Shown here: piece by piece, positions 10,180-18,328 of the stretch
Position numbering within the stretch: position 1 is the first letter of the stretch
Layout: each line of letters opens with the position of its first letter
Assembly: GCA_016871175.1 (NCBI GenBank)
Contig: VFZL01000029.1
Span: 1 to 53,538, forward strand
Source: Acidimicrobiia bacterium
GTDB taxonomy: Bacteria > Acidobacteriota > Vicinamibacteria > Vicinamibacterales > CAVVIG01
DNA: 53,538 nucleotides
Direction: 5' to 3'
Program-made: the position numbers and the translations under genes
The notes under the pieces: model-generated
Told to the model about the DNA's origin: nothing
The model's database searches: none
Seen by the model: the letters and a program-made list of their open reading frames with translations, nothing else

Positions 10180-10919
10180 TGTCTACTCCGTCAGGTCGCG
10201 TTATATGAGAGCGGGGGGCTGGTTCTCTCGGCCGGCACGTAAGGATATCCCAAGCGCACCCGTGAGATTCCCCAGGAGCCGCCACCCCTCTACGCGGCGC
10301 GCCCATCGTCGACGAATTGTGGACGTTCTGAAGGAAGCATCACCTTGCATCAGGACGATGTGCTGCCGGGTCGTCGCGCGGTCAGCGCGGATCGATCTCG
10401 TTGCGCTCGTTGCGACCGGCCGAATCACTCGGTCACGTGGCGCTCGCGGGCACGAGCGCCCAGTGAGGATCGCTCGCGCAGTCGTCGGCATGGGTCGAAC
10501 GAGCGGCGCGGCGACGACCGGCGAGACCATCACCGCGTAACGTCGCGAAGCCGAAGCGCTGTGATGACCAGCGGGCCTTTGCGCCTGCTCCCGCGTCGTC
10601 GTCGCGACCAGCGGTGCTCGGCGTGATCTGCGGCGTGATCTTTCGACAGCGGGCACGGTCAGCGCCAGGACGCTGCCGTGCGCTCGTCTTCAGACGGCGG
10701 TGGCGGTGCTGAGCGGACGAGGTGGGAGCGCCACACAAGTACGGCCTTGACCGACCAATTCAGTCCGAGCTAAGCTCACATCACTGAAACTGAGACTCAG
10801 TCTCGTTATCAGCCTAGCGTGCTCGCAGGACTGTGATCTGTGCCCCCGGGGGCGACGCCGACGCCCGAGGTTGCACGGTGACCTCAGCAAGCCGACCGAC
10901 GAGACTCGCGGGAGGGCGA
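10180..10919 (+). other. Non-coding stretch between pseudogene and FecA-like operon
   Basis: About 740 bases without a supportable gene. Open frames on both strands (for example 10201-10656 minus and 10433-10738 minus) have arginine-rich, low-complexity translations typical of GC-rich shadow frames. The only signal I can defend is the Fur-like palindrome at 10789-10807. The first 600 bases could be an eroded gene, but no motif survives. Confidence 0.5.
10789..10807 (+). promoter_or_regulatory. Fur-box-like operator upstream of FecA-type receptor
   Basis: The sequence ACTGAGACTCAGTCTCGTT contains the perfect inverted repeat GAGAC-TCA-GTCTC (10792-10804). It resembles Fur operators of the TGAGA-n-TCTCA half-site type. 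It lies 113 bases before the ATG of a ferric-citrate-type TonB receptor, the usual target of Fur repression. The site is seen directly; Fur binding is inferred from context. Confidence 0.55.
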
Positions 10920-13328
10920 ATGATTCCGGGACCACGGCGAGGCCGTGTGGTGACGGCGGCCATTCTTCTGGTTCTAGCGGCTGGAATGGCCCATGGCCAG
11001 GACACTGCGGGCGCAAGCGCGAGCTCCATCGTGGGACAAGTGGTGGATCAGACCGGCGCCGCGGTGCCGCATGCGTCCGTCACTACACGACGGCTCTCCA
11101 CTGGCGTCGAACGGCAGGTGTTGGTCAGGGCGGACGGAACGTTCTCGATCACCGGCCTCGATCGCGGCGACTGGGAAGTGGCCGCGAACGCCGAAGGCTT
11201 CGCTGCGTCACTGCAGCGCGTGCTGCTGCAGACCGGCGAGCACCGCCTCCGATTCCAACTGCGTGTCGGCGGCCTCACCGAGGACGTGGTCGTCATGGCC
11301 GGAGAAATCGCGGGGAGTCACGATCGGTTGCGACGCTTGCCCGGGTCGGTGGACATCGTCGACCGCGCCACGCTCGAGGGCAGCCGAGTGATGACCACCA
11401 GCGAAGCCCTGCGCAAGGTCGCGGGCGTGCACGCGCGCGACGAGGAAGGCTTTGGCTTGCGGCCGAACATCGGCATTCGCGGCCTCAACCCAGCCCGTTC
11501 CACGAAGGTCTTGCTGCTCGAAGATGGCATTCCGCTGACGTACGCGCCGTACGGCGACAACGCGACGTACTATCATCCGCCGATCGATCGATTCGAGCGC
11601 CTCGAGGTCTTGAAGGGTGGTGCACAGATCGCGTATGGGCCGCAGACGGTGGGCGGAGCGATCAACTACCTCACGCCGCGGCCGCCGACGCAGCCGACCG
11701 GATCGCTGACCCTTGCAGGTGGAAACCGGGATTATCTCAACGGCCACGGCTCCTATGGCGCCACGTTCGGTCGCACTGGATTTCTCGTGGACTACATGCG
11801 CAAGCAGGGCGACGGCTCGCGCGAAAACCTGCGTTTCGCGTTGAACGATCTGAACGCGAAGGTCGTCCACAGTACCGGCACGAGCCAGACGTGGACGTTC
11901 CGCGGCAACTACTACAGCGAGGACTCCAACGTGACGTACTCGGGGCTGCGGCTCGCCGAGTATCTCGCGAACCCGCGCGCCAATCCGTTCCGCAACGACT
12001 TCTTCTACGCCGACCGGCACGGCACCTCGGCCACGCATGCTGTGGCGCTGAGCGGCAACATCGCCGTCACGACCAACGTGTACTGGAGTTCCTTCAAGCG
12101 TCACTGGTGGCGGCAGTCGAGCAACTCGGCGCAACGCCCCAACGACTCGGCGGATCCCGCCTGCGGCAGCATGGCGAACCTGAACCTGACGTGCGGCAAT
12201 GAGGGCCGCCTGCGCGAGTACAGCAACTGGGGCGTCGAGCCGCGGGTCAGCGTGCATCATCGTGGGTTTGGGATGGCCAGCGAGACGGACTTCGGCGTGC
12301 GCGCGCATTTCGAGGACCAGGATCGGGCGCAAGAAAACGGCGACTTTCCCACGGCCCGCTCCGGCGTCCGCGTCGAGAACAACGTGCGGAAGAACGTCGC
12401 CTACGCCGGATTCGTGCAGAACCGGTTCCTCCTCGGTGGCTGGACGGTTACGCCCGGACTCCGGCTCGAGCACGTGCGGTACGAGCGCACCAACCGTCTC
12501 GCGAATGGCGGAGCCGGCGTCACCGGCAACACGGACCTCACGCGCTTCATTCCGGGCATCGGCGTGTCACACACCACGGGCGAGCTGGTCACGCTCTTCG
12601 CGGGCGTCCACCGCGGCTTCGCCCCGCCGCGCACCGAGGACATCATTTCGAATAGCGGTGGAGTCATCGACCTCGATCCCGAACTCAGCTGGAACTACGA
12701 AGCAGGCCTGCGCAGCGCGCTGCGGCCGGGCATGAGCGTGGATGCCACGGTCTTCCGCATGGACTACGAAAACCAGGTCGTGCCGGCGAGCTTGGCCGGC
12801 GGCGTCGGCGCCACGCTCACCAACGGTGGCTCGACGCTGCATCAAGGGCTGGAGCTGCGCGCACAGGTCGACAGCGCACCCATCCTGAACTCGGCGCACG
12901 ATGTCTACATCCGGTTTTCGTACACCTATCAACCAGTCGCCAGCTTCACGGGCACCCGATTCAGTAACATCCCCACGTTCGGCAACATCAGCGTGAGCGG
13001 CAATCGGCTGCCGTACGCCCCCGAGCACATGGCGGTGGTGGGCCTAGGCTACTCCCACTCGGCCTTCGACACGCGCCTCGAGGCCGTTCGCACCGGCGCC
13101 CAGTTCACCGACGACCTCAACACCGTGGCGCCGACGGCCGATGGCCAGCGCGGGCTGATCGACGCTGCCACGGCGTGGAACGCGACGGTGAACTACACCG
13201 CGGGCAGGGCCACCCTGTTCTTCACCGTCAAGAACCTCTTCGACACGCTGTACATCGTCGATCGCTCGCGCGGGATTCTGCCTGGGAGCCCTCGCCTCGT
13301 GCAGGCCGGCGTGAGGTTGGGCTTCTAA
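10920..13328 (+). CDS. FecA-like TonB-dependent siderophore/ferric-citrate receptor, 802 aa
   Basis: An outer-membrane receptor that should import an iron chelate using TonB energy. Signal peptide residues 1-26 end in MAHGQ. A carboxypeptidase-regulatory domain spans about residues 35-115 (IVGQVVDQTGAAVPHASVTT). The plug spans about 125-245 with LPGSVDIVDRATLEGSR, SEALRKVAGVHARDEEGFGL, RPNIGIRGLNPARSTKVLLLE, FERLEVLKGGAQIAYG and GGAINYLTP, all typical of FecA. The barrel ends in aromatic Phe (GVRLGF). ATG 10920 follows GGGAGGG; an in-frame GTG at 10833 is possible but precedes the signal peptide by 29 odd residues. First gene of a three-gene operon (12-base gap to the next), probably iron-regulated through the upstream palindrome. 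Confidence 0.92.
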   Translation: MIPGPRRGRVVTAAILLVLAAGMAHGQDTAGASASSIVGQVVDQTGAAVPHASVTTRRLSTGVERQVLVRADGTFSITGLDRGDWEVAANAEGFAASLQRVLLQTGEHRLRFQLRVGGLTEDVVVMAGEIAGSHDRLRRLPGSVDIVDRATLEGSRVMTTSEALRKVAGVHARDEEGFGLRPNIGIRGLNPARSTKVLLLEDGIPLTYAPYGDNATYYHPPIDRFERLEVLKGGAQIAYGPQTVGGAINYLTPRPPTQPTGSLTLAGGNRDYLNGHGSYGATFGRTGFLVDYMRKQGDGSRENLRFALNDLNAKVVHSTGTSQTWTFRGNYYSEDSNVTYSGLRLAEYLANPRANPFRNDFFYADRHGTSATHAVALSGNIAVTTNVYWSSFKRHWWRQSSNSAQRPNDSADPACGSMANLNLTCGNEGRLREYSNWGVEPRVSVHHRGFGMASETDFGVRAHFEDQDRAQENGDFPTARSGVRVENNVRKNVAYAGFVQNRFLLGGWTVTPGLRLEHVRYERTNRLANGGAGVTGNTDLTRFIPGIGVSHTTGELVTLFAGVHRGFAPPRTEDIISNSGGVIDLDPELSWNYEAGLRSALRPGMSVDATVFRMDYENQVVPASLAGGVGATLTNGGSTLHQGLELRAQVDSAPILNSAHDVYIRFSYTYQPVASFTGTRFSNIPTFGNISVSGNRLPYAPEHMAVVGLGYSHSAFDTRLEAVRTGAQFTDDLNTVAPTADGQRGLIDAATAWNATVNYTAGRATLFFTVKNLFDTLYIVDRSRGILPGSPRLVQAGVRLGF

Positions 13329-13340
13329 GGAAGGGGCACC

Positions 13341-13976
13341 ATGACTAGCCTGAAGACCCTGTTCGCCGCGCTCGGTGTGTTCCTCGCGGCATCGGCGACC
13401 ATGCAAGGGCAGGCGGGCCGGTTGCGTGACGTGCTCGACGCCAATGTGGCGTCCGAAAAGCAGCTTGTCGCGCTGCCGGGGGTGACACCGACACTGGTGA
13501 AGGCCATCATGAATCGTCGGCCGTTCCTCACGATGACGGACCTGGACACGCTGCTGGCGCCGTCTCTGAACACCGACCAGCGAACGGCGCTGTACCGCCA
13601 ACTCTTCGTCCAGATCAATCTGAACACCGCCTCCGACGCTGAGATCCAGTTGATCCCCTCGCTCGGGCCGCGAATGCTGCACGAGTTCAAGGAGTACCGG
13701 CCCTACAAAGCGATGGCGCAGTTCCGCCGCGAGATCGGCAAGTACGTCAACGACAAGGAAGTGGCGCGGCTCGAGCAGTATGTGTTCGTCCCGATCAATC
13801 TGAACACGGCCAGTGACGCGGATATCCTCAGCATTCCCGGCATGGGACAACGTATGCTCGGCGAGTTCAAGGAGTACCGGCCCTACAAGGCGATGGCGCA
13901 GTTCCGCCGCGAGATCGGCAAGTACGTCGACGACAAGGAAGTGGCGCGCCTCGAGCGCTACGTGACGATCAATTGA
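13341..13976 (+). CDS. Exported helix-hairpin-helix protein with internal 60-residue duplication, 211 aa
   Basis: Starts with a signal peptide (about residues 1-25) followed by three helix-hairpin-helix-like units: LPGVTPTLVKAIMNRRPF, then two near-identical 60-residue repeats beginning INLNTASDAEIQLIPSLG and INLNTASDADILSIPGMG. The repeats are also nearly identical in DNA (13681-13775 against 13861-13955, period 180 bases), so the duplication is recent or homogenised. HhH motifs of the ComEA type bind DNA non-specifically, but here the protein is exported and sits between a FecA receptor and a membrane protein. A structural or accessory role for the receptor is as likely as DNA binding. SD GGAAGG upstream. 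Confidence 0.8.
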   Translation: MTSLKTLFAALGVFLAASATMQGQAGRLRDVLDANVASEKQLVALPGVTPTLVKAIMNRRPFLTMTDLDTLLAPSLNTDQRTALYRQLFVQINLNTASDAEIQLIPSLGPRMLHEFKEYRPYKAMAQFRREIGKYVNDKEVARLEQYVFVPINLNTASDADILSIPGMGQRMLGEFKEYRPYKAMAQFRREIGKYVDDKEVARLERYVTIN

Positions 13977-14398
13977 TGCGTGCCGGCGCGCTCCGCCGGG
14001 TGCTCGCGGCCCTCTTCCTCTTCGGCTCCGTCGGAACGGCCATCGACTTGGCGCTGCTCGAACACGTCGACGGCGCATGGCAGCAGGTGCCGCTGGCGCT
14101 GATCGGCATCGCATGCGTATCGCTGGTCGTGCTGGCCATCCGTCCTTCCGCCATGTGTCGGCGTCTCTTCCAGATCACGATGGTTGCGTTTGTGGCGAGC
14201 GGCCTTGCCGGGATCGCGCTGCACTATCAGGGGAACGTGGAGTTCGAGCTCGAATTGCAGCCGGACCTGTCGGGATTCTCGCTGGTCTGGGAGGCCCTGA
14301 AGGGCGCGACACCCGCGCTCGCGCCTGGCGTCATGATACTGTTGGGTGCACTCGGGCTGACCTACACGTCTGCGGAAAACACCAGAGCAGCTGACTGA
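13976..14398 (+). CDS. Small four-helix membrane protein, 140 aa
   Basis: The ATG overlaps the stop of the HhH gene (TGATG), indicating translational coupling. The sequence shows four hydrophobic segments at about residues 9-26, 40-60, 66-84 and 112-132, with the charged linker HYQGNVEFELELQPDLSG between helices 3 and 4. No named family was recognised. Its fixed place behind the FecA-like receptor and the HhH protein suggests an inner-membrane partner in the same uptake system, which is inference from operon structure only. Confidence 0.75.
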   Translation: MRAGALRRVLAALFLFGSVGTAIDLALLEHVDGAWQQVPLALIGIACVSLVVLAIRPSAMCRRLFQITMVAFVASGLAGIALHYQGNVEFELELQPDLSGFSLVWEALKGATPALAPGVMILLGALGLTYTSAENTRAAD

Positions 14399-14578
14399 AG
14401 AGACCTTCGACCCGTTACCAGCACGCCGTTTAGATTCTTTTAAGATCCGCATAGGAAACGTTTAGCGGCACGCATCGCCTGCCTCGTCGACGATGTCCTC
14501 ACGGCGATCGGCTGGCGTCGATCGCCTTGATCAATCGGGCTCCCCCTGAGCCAGGCTCGCACATCGATTTGGAGAACG

Positions 14579-14983
14579 GTGATGAACCAGACCAACGAGT
14601 TCGCGCGCGACTTCATTCCGTCACCGGCACCGATTCCGGCCGGCCAGCGCTTCTTCAACGTCGGGGTCTCTGAGTTCAACACCGCGGGACACCCCGTGCG
14701 CGAGTTCGTGTTCAACCCGGGGACCCCGCAGGAAGTGCGACTCACGAGCCCCGACCCTGGTCGCGCCCTCGTCACCGGCATCATCGATGACCCAACGCTC
14801 GAGCACGTCAACGCGTTCAAGATCTCCCCGCTCCGAGGTATCCGGCAGACTGGCCCGTACTTCCACGACAACTCCGCCAAGACACTCGAGGATGTCGCTG
14901 CGCACTACGCGAACTTCTTCCGGGTGGCCTCGGGTGGACTGATCAATCTCACGCGAGAGGACGAACAAGACATCGTGACTTAG
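14579..14983 (+). pseudogene. C-terminal remnant of a MauG/cytochrome c peroxidase-like protein
   Basis: The 134-residue frame matches the last quarter of di-/multihaem cytochrome c peroxidase-like proteins: DPGRALVTGIIDDPTLEHVN, KISPLRGIRQTGPYFHDNSA, KTLEDVAAHYANFF. No CxxCH haem site is present, so the catalytic part is missing. It stops at TAG (14981-14983), after which the family's usual terminal MKLLD is still readable, so the stop is a recent nonsense change. A weak SD (GGAG) precedes the ATG, so a peptide could still be made, but I regard it as a broken gene. Confidence 0.7.
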
Positions 14984-15080
14984 ATGAAGCTCTTGGACTG
15001 ACGGCAGACGGCCGAGCCAGATCGGGGTCCTTTCGCGCCGTCGTAACGCCGACGTACACCGCGCCGCGCGTGGGCACCAC

Positions 15081-16667
15081 TCACGGCGCGGTGAGGATGG
15101 CTTGTGCCGCGAGGAGGCCGGACCGGCCGTCGAGTCCCGTGCCTGGGTGCGTGCCGGCACCACAGAGGTGGAGGTTCTTGATCGGCGTCCGATACTGCGC
15201 CCAGCCCAGTAGCGGGCGGGCGACCGCTAACTGATCCAGCGCCAGCTCGCCGTGGAAGACGTGCCCACCGGTGAGGCCCACGCGCTGCTCGAGATCGGCC
15301 GGAGTGAGGACTTCGCGCGCCACGATCAGCCGCTCGAATCCCGGCGCGTACCGTCCGATGACGTCCACTACTCGATCACCGAGCTGCTCGCGCTGATGGT
15401 CCCAATCCGCGTCTTTCAGCGTGTGCGGCACATACTGCACGTACGCCGACGCCACATGTTGGCCGGCTGGCGCCAGTGTGTCATCGGTCACCGAGGGGAT
15501 CGCCAGCTCGATCCAGGGCACGTCGGAGAAGGTGCCGTACTTCACGGCGTCGAAGGCGCGTTCGATGCTGTCCACCGACCCCGCCAAGCGGACACAACCC
15601 GACAGCGCGGCAACACGGTCGGCGAGGGCACGCGCGGCGAGTCCCTGGAACTCGGGCGCCGCCGTGAGGGCGAAGTTGACCTTGGCGAGGGTGCCGCGCA
15701 TCCGGATGTTCTGCGCCCGACGCCTGAACTCGGGCGGCAGGTGAATGGGATCAATCAAGGCCAGGAAGGTGCGCCGAGGATCAACGGCTGACACCACACG
15801 CGAGGCGCCGATCTCCTCGCCTGACTCCAACACCACACCCGTCGCACGTCCATCATCGTCGACACGAATCTCGCACACTGCGGCGCTCGTTCTGATCTCG
15901 GCGCCCGCCTGTTTAGCCGCCGCACAGAGGGCCTCCGCGAGCGCGCCGCCGCCACCGCGCGGCATCCACCCGGGCGCAATCGGCCGTCCCTCGCCGGCCG
16001 CAAGCAGCAGCATCACGGCCGCACTGCCAGCCGACCGAGGGCCGAGAAACGATCCGAGCACGCCATCGGCGGCGACGGTCGCCCGCAGGGGTTCGCTCTC
16101 GAACCATTCGCCAACCAGGTCCGAAACCGCCATTGGTAACCAGCGCAGCAACCGATAGGCATCGGTCCGACCGAGCGCCCGGAACTGACGTCCGGTCCGC
16201 AGCGCTCGGATGGCGTCTGCCGGAGCCAGCGCGTCGAGGTCGGGCGGTGAGGCGTCGAGCAGCGATCGCACCACCACGGTGATGCGACGAATGCTCTCGA
16301 GAAAGGCCGGATACCGCTCAGCATCAATCGATGAAAACGTGGCGATTTCTCGGCACGCCCGTTCGGTGTCGGCCCAGATGATCAATGCGCGGCCGTCCGT
16401 GGTGGGGGCGCACGCATACGCCGCTGGCCGGACGATGCGAAGGCCGTGCCGCTCCAGCTCGAGTGATTGGATCACGTGCGAATCGATCGCCGTGCGATGC
16501 GCGAGTGCGGGGACACGGAAGCCCGGCGCAATCTCGTCGGTAGCGGCGCAGCCGCCGACACGCTCGCTGCGCTCGAGGACGAGCGTGCGCAGTCCGCCGC
16601 GCGCGAGCGTGGCGGCCGCGATCAGGCCGTTGTGCCCTCCTCCGACGATGACGACGTCGTGGGCCAT
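15081..16667 (-). CDS. PYROXD2/phytoene-desaturase-like FAD oxidoreductase, 528 aa
   Basis: The N-terminal Rossmann motif VVIVGGGHNGLIAAATLARGG with the following ERSERVGGCAATDE marks a CrtI/PYROXD2-type flavoprotein. The C-terminal FAD motif reads LHLCGAGTHPGTGLDGRSG. Residues about 220-300 hold the substrate-side block (GSFLGPRSAGSAAVMLLL, MPRGGGGALAEALCAAA). ATG at 16667 overlaps the stop of the upstream paralogue by one base (TGATG), so the two are co-translated; a longer frame to 16760 lies inside that gene. It is a paralogue of its neighbour (same motifs in order), probably from a tandem duplication. Substrate unknown. Confidence 0.85.
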   Translation of the reverse strand: MAHDVVIVGGGHNGLIAAATLARGGLRTLVLERSERVGGCAATDEIAPGFRVPALAHRTAIDSHVIQSLELERHGLRIVRPAAYACAPTTDGRALIIWADTERACREIATFSSIDAERYPAFLESIRRITVVVRSLLDASPPDLDALAPADAIRALRTGRQFRALGRTDAYRLLRWLPMAVSDLVGEWFESEPLRATVAADGVLGSFLGPRSAGSAAVMLLLAAGEGRPIAPGWMPRGGGGALAEALCAAAKQAGAEIRTSAAVCEIRVDDDGRATGVVLESGEEIGASRVVSAVDPRRTFLALIDPIHLPPEFRRRAQNIRMRGTLAKVNFALTAAPEFQGLAARALADRVAALSGCVRLAGSVDSIERAFDAVKYGTFSDVPWIELAIPSVTDDTLAPAGQHVASAYVQYVPHTLKDADWDHQREQLGDRVVDVIGRYAPGFERLIVAREVLTPADLEQRVGLTGGHVFHGELALDQLAVARPLLGWAQYRTPIKNLHLCGAGTHPGTGLDGRSGLLAAQAILTAP

Positions 16668-18241
16668 CAATGTGCGTGCCCCAAAATGCGACGTGCGGCG
16701 TTTCGGCCTGGCGCACCCATGATGCCACCGCCCGGATGCGCTGCCGAACCACACATCCACAGATTGCGAACAGGCGTCGTATAGCGCGCCCAGCCTGGCA
16801 CTGGACGCAAGAAGAACAACTGCTCGAGCGTCAGCTCGCCGTGGAAGATGTTGCCCTCAGAGAGGCCCCATTCGCGCTCGAGATCGAGGGGTGTGACGAC
16901 CTGACGGTGAAGGATGATGTCCCGAATGTTCGGCGCGTGCTCGGCGAGTGTGTCGATGACGGCGTCCCCGAAGGCATCCCGCTGCTGGTCCCATGTCCCT
17001 CCAGCCAGCGCGTACGGCGCGTACTGAACGAAGCAGGAGAGGACGTGCTTCCCGGGCGGCGCCACTGATGGATCGGTCAAGGTCGGAATCACCATATCGA
17101 TGTACGGCCGACGCGAGAACTCCCCGTACTTCGCCTGATCGTACGCCCGTTCCATGTAGTCGATGCTCGGCGAAATCGAGATCGCGCCGCGCAAGTGCGG
17201 GCCCGGGCCTGGCAGGCTCCGGAAGTCGGGCAGCGCGTCGAGCGCGAGGTTCACTTTGCCAGACGACCCGCGCAGCTTGAACCGTCGTACATCGGCCACG
17301 AAGTCGCTTGGAAGCTCTTTCGGGTCGAGCAGCCCGAGGAACGTCCGTCGCGGATCGACGCTCGAGAGCACGAGCGACGCGTCGATCTCATCGCCGTTGT
17401 CGAGCACCACGCCGTCAGCCGAACCGCCGCGTGTCCGAATACGCGCGATGGCTGTCCCCGTCCGGATCTCCGCGCCGGCCGCCCGAGCCGCTCCGGCGAT
17501 CGCGTTCGAGATCGCGCCTGTCCCTCCGCGCGCGAACCCCCACGAGCGAAACGCCCCGTCGATCTCACCCATGTAGTGGTGCAGCAGGACGTAGGCGGTT
17601 CCCGGCGACCGGACACCCAGAAACGTCCCGATGATGCCTGACGCCGCCATGGTCGCCTTGAGGACGTCGGTCTCGAACCACTGGTCGAGAAAGTCCACCG
17701 CGCTCATCGTCATCAGCTGCAGCTGGTTGTAGCGGTCGCGACTGGGCAGCGCCTTGAAGCGGCGAGCCAGCGCGCCAAGCTTGAGCAGCTCGCGTGGATT
17801 CCGGGTCATCGGATCCGGCGGCGTCATCGCCAGAATCGGCTTGACGAAGCGCGCCATCTCCACCATGGCCCTGCCGTACTCGTCGTACGCCTCGGCGTCG
17901 AGCTTCGAGTGGCGGGCGATCTCACGGCGTGTCTTCGCGTGATCGTTGACGCGCCACAAGTAGTCGCCGTTCAACATCGGCGAGAAGGTGCCATCGAGCG
18001 GCAGAATCTCCAGCCCGTGACGCGGTAAGTCCAGCTCGCGGATGATGTCCGGGCGTAGCAACGAGACGACGTACGAACAGACGGAGAATCGAAACCGCGG
18101 AAACACCTCCTCTGTGACCGCCGCACCACCCACGACGTGCCGCCGCTCCAGCACGAGGACCTTCCGGCCGGCCCGCGCGAGGTATGCGGCCGCGGCGAGC
18201 CCGTTGTGCCCTCCGCCGATGACGACAGCGTCGTACTTCAT
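16667..18241 (-). CDS. PYROXD2/phytoene-desaturase-like FAD oxidoreductase, 524 aa
   Basis: Same family as its downstream neighbour. FAD motif AVVIGGGHNGLAAAAYLARAG at residues 5-25; ERRHVVGGAAVTEEVFPRF; central GIIGTFLGVRSPGTAYVLLHH and GFARGGTGAISNAIAGAARA; C-terminal LWMCGSAAHPGGGIMGAPGR. Members of this family are annotated as NAD(P)/FAD-dependent oxidoreductases; the human relative is PYROXD2 and substrates are not established. First gene of a two-gene operon, transcribed divergently from a GcvT-like gene 87 bases away. A TACAAT box (18255-18260, minus strand) lies 13 bases before the ATG. Confidence 0.87.
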   Translation of the reverse strand: MKYDAVVIGGGHNGLAAAAYLARAGRKVLVLERRHVVGGAAVTEEVFPRFRFSVCSYVVSLLRPDIIRELDLPRHGLEILPLDGTFSPMLNGDYLWRVNDHAKTRREIARHSKLDAEAYDEYGRAMVEMARFVKPILAMTPPDPMTRNPRELLKLGALARRFKALPSRDRYNQLQLMTMSAVDFLDQWFETDVLKATMAASGIIGTFLGVRSPGTAYVLLHHYMGEIDGAFRSWGFARGGTGAISNAIAGAARAAGAEIRTGTAIARIRTRGGSADGVVLDNGDEIDASLVLSSVDPRRTFLGLLDPKELPSDFVADVRRFKLRGSSGKVNLALDALPDFRSLPGPGPHLRGAISISPSIDYMERAYDQAKYGEFSRRPYIDMVIPTLTDPSVAPPGKHVLSCFVQYAPYALAGGTWDQQRDAFGDAVIDTLAEHAPNIRDIILHRQVVTPLDLEREWGLSEGNIFHGELTLEQLFFLRPVPGWARYTTPVRNLWMCGSAAHPGGGIMGAPGRNAARRILGHAH

Positions 18242-18254
18242 GGTCGCGCCTGAG

Positions 18255-18320
18255 ATTGTAGTTCTTCTGTTGCGCCCGGGGCTCTTCCCCTGGTCTCGTC
18301 ACGCCCCGCTTCGCTACAAT
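18255..18320. promoter_or_regulatory. Divergent promoter region with two TACAAT boxes
   Basis: TACAAT on the minus strand at 18255-18260 faces the oxidoreductase gene, and TACAAT on the plus strand at 18315-18320 faces the aminomethyltransferase gene (ATG 18329). The plus-strand box is only eight bases from the ATG, so that transcript would be leaderless or nearly so. No good -35 matches are seen. The GC-rich palindromic stretch between them resembles the element after the gene at 5763. Confidence 0.4.
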
Positions 18321-18328
18321 CGCGACGT

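Noticed and set aside
14981-14983. TAG in the MauG-like remnant as pyrrolysine
   Set aside because: No pyl genes are seen, and the gene is already truncated at its 5' end; a simple nonsense change is enough.
15081-18241. Carotenoid (crtI) gene assignment for the two flavoproteins
   Set aside because: No crtB, crtE or cyclase is near, and the sequences fit the broader PYROXD2-like group, so no crt symbol is given.
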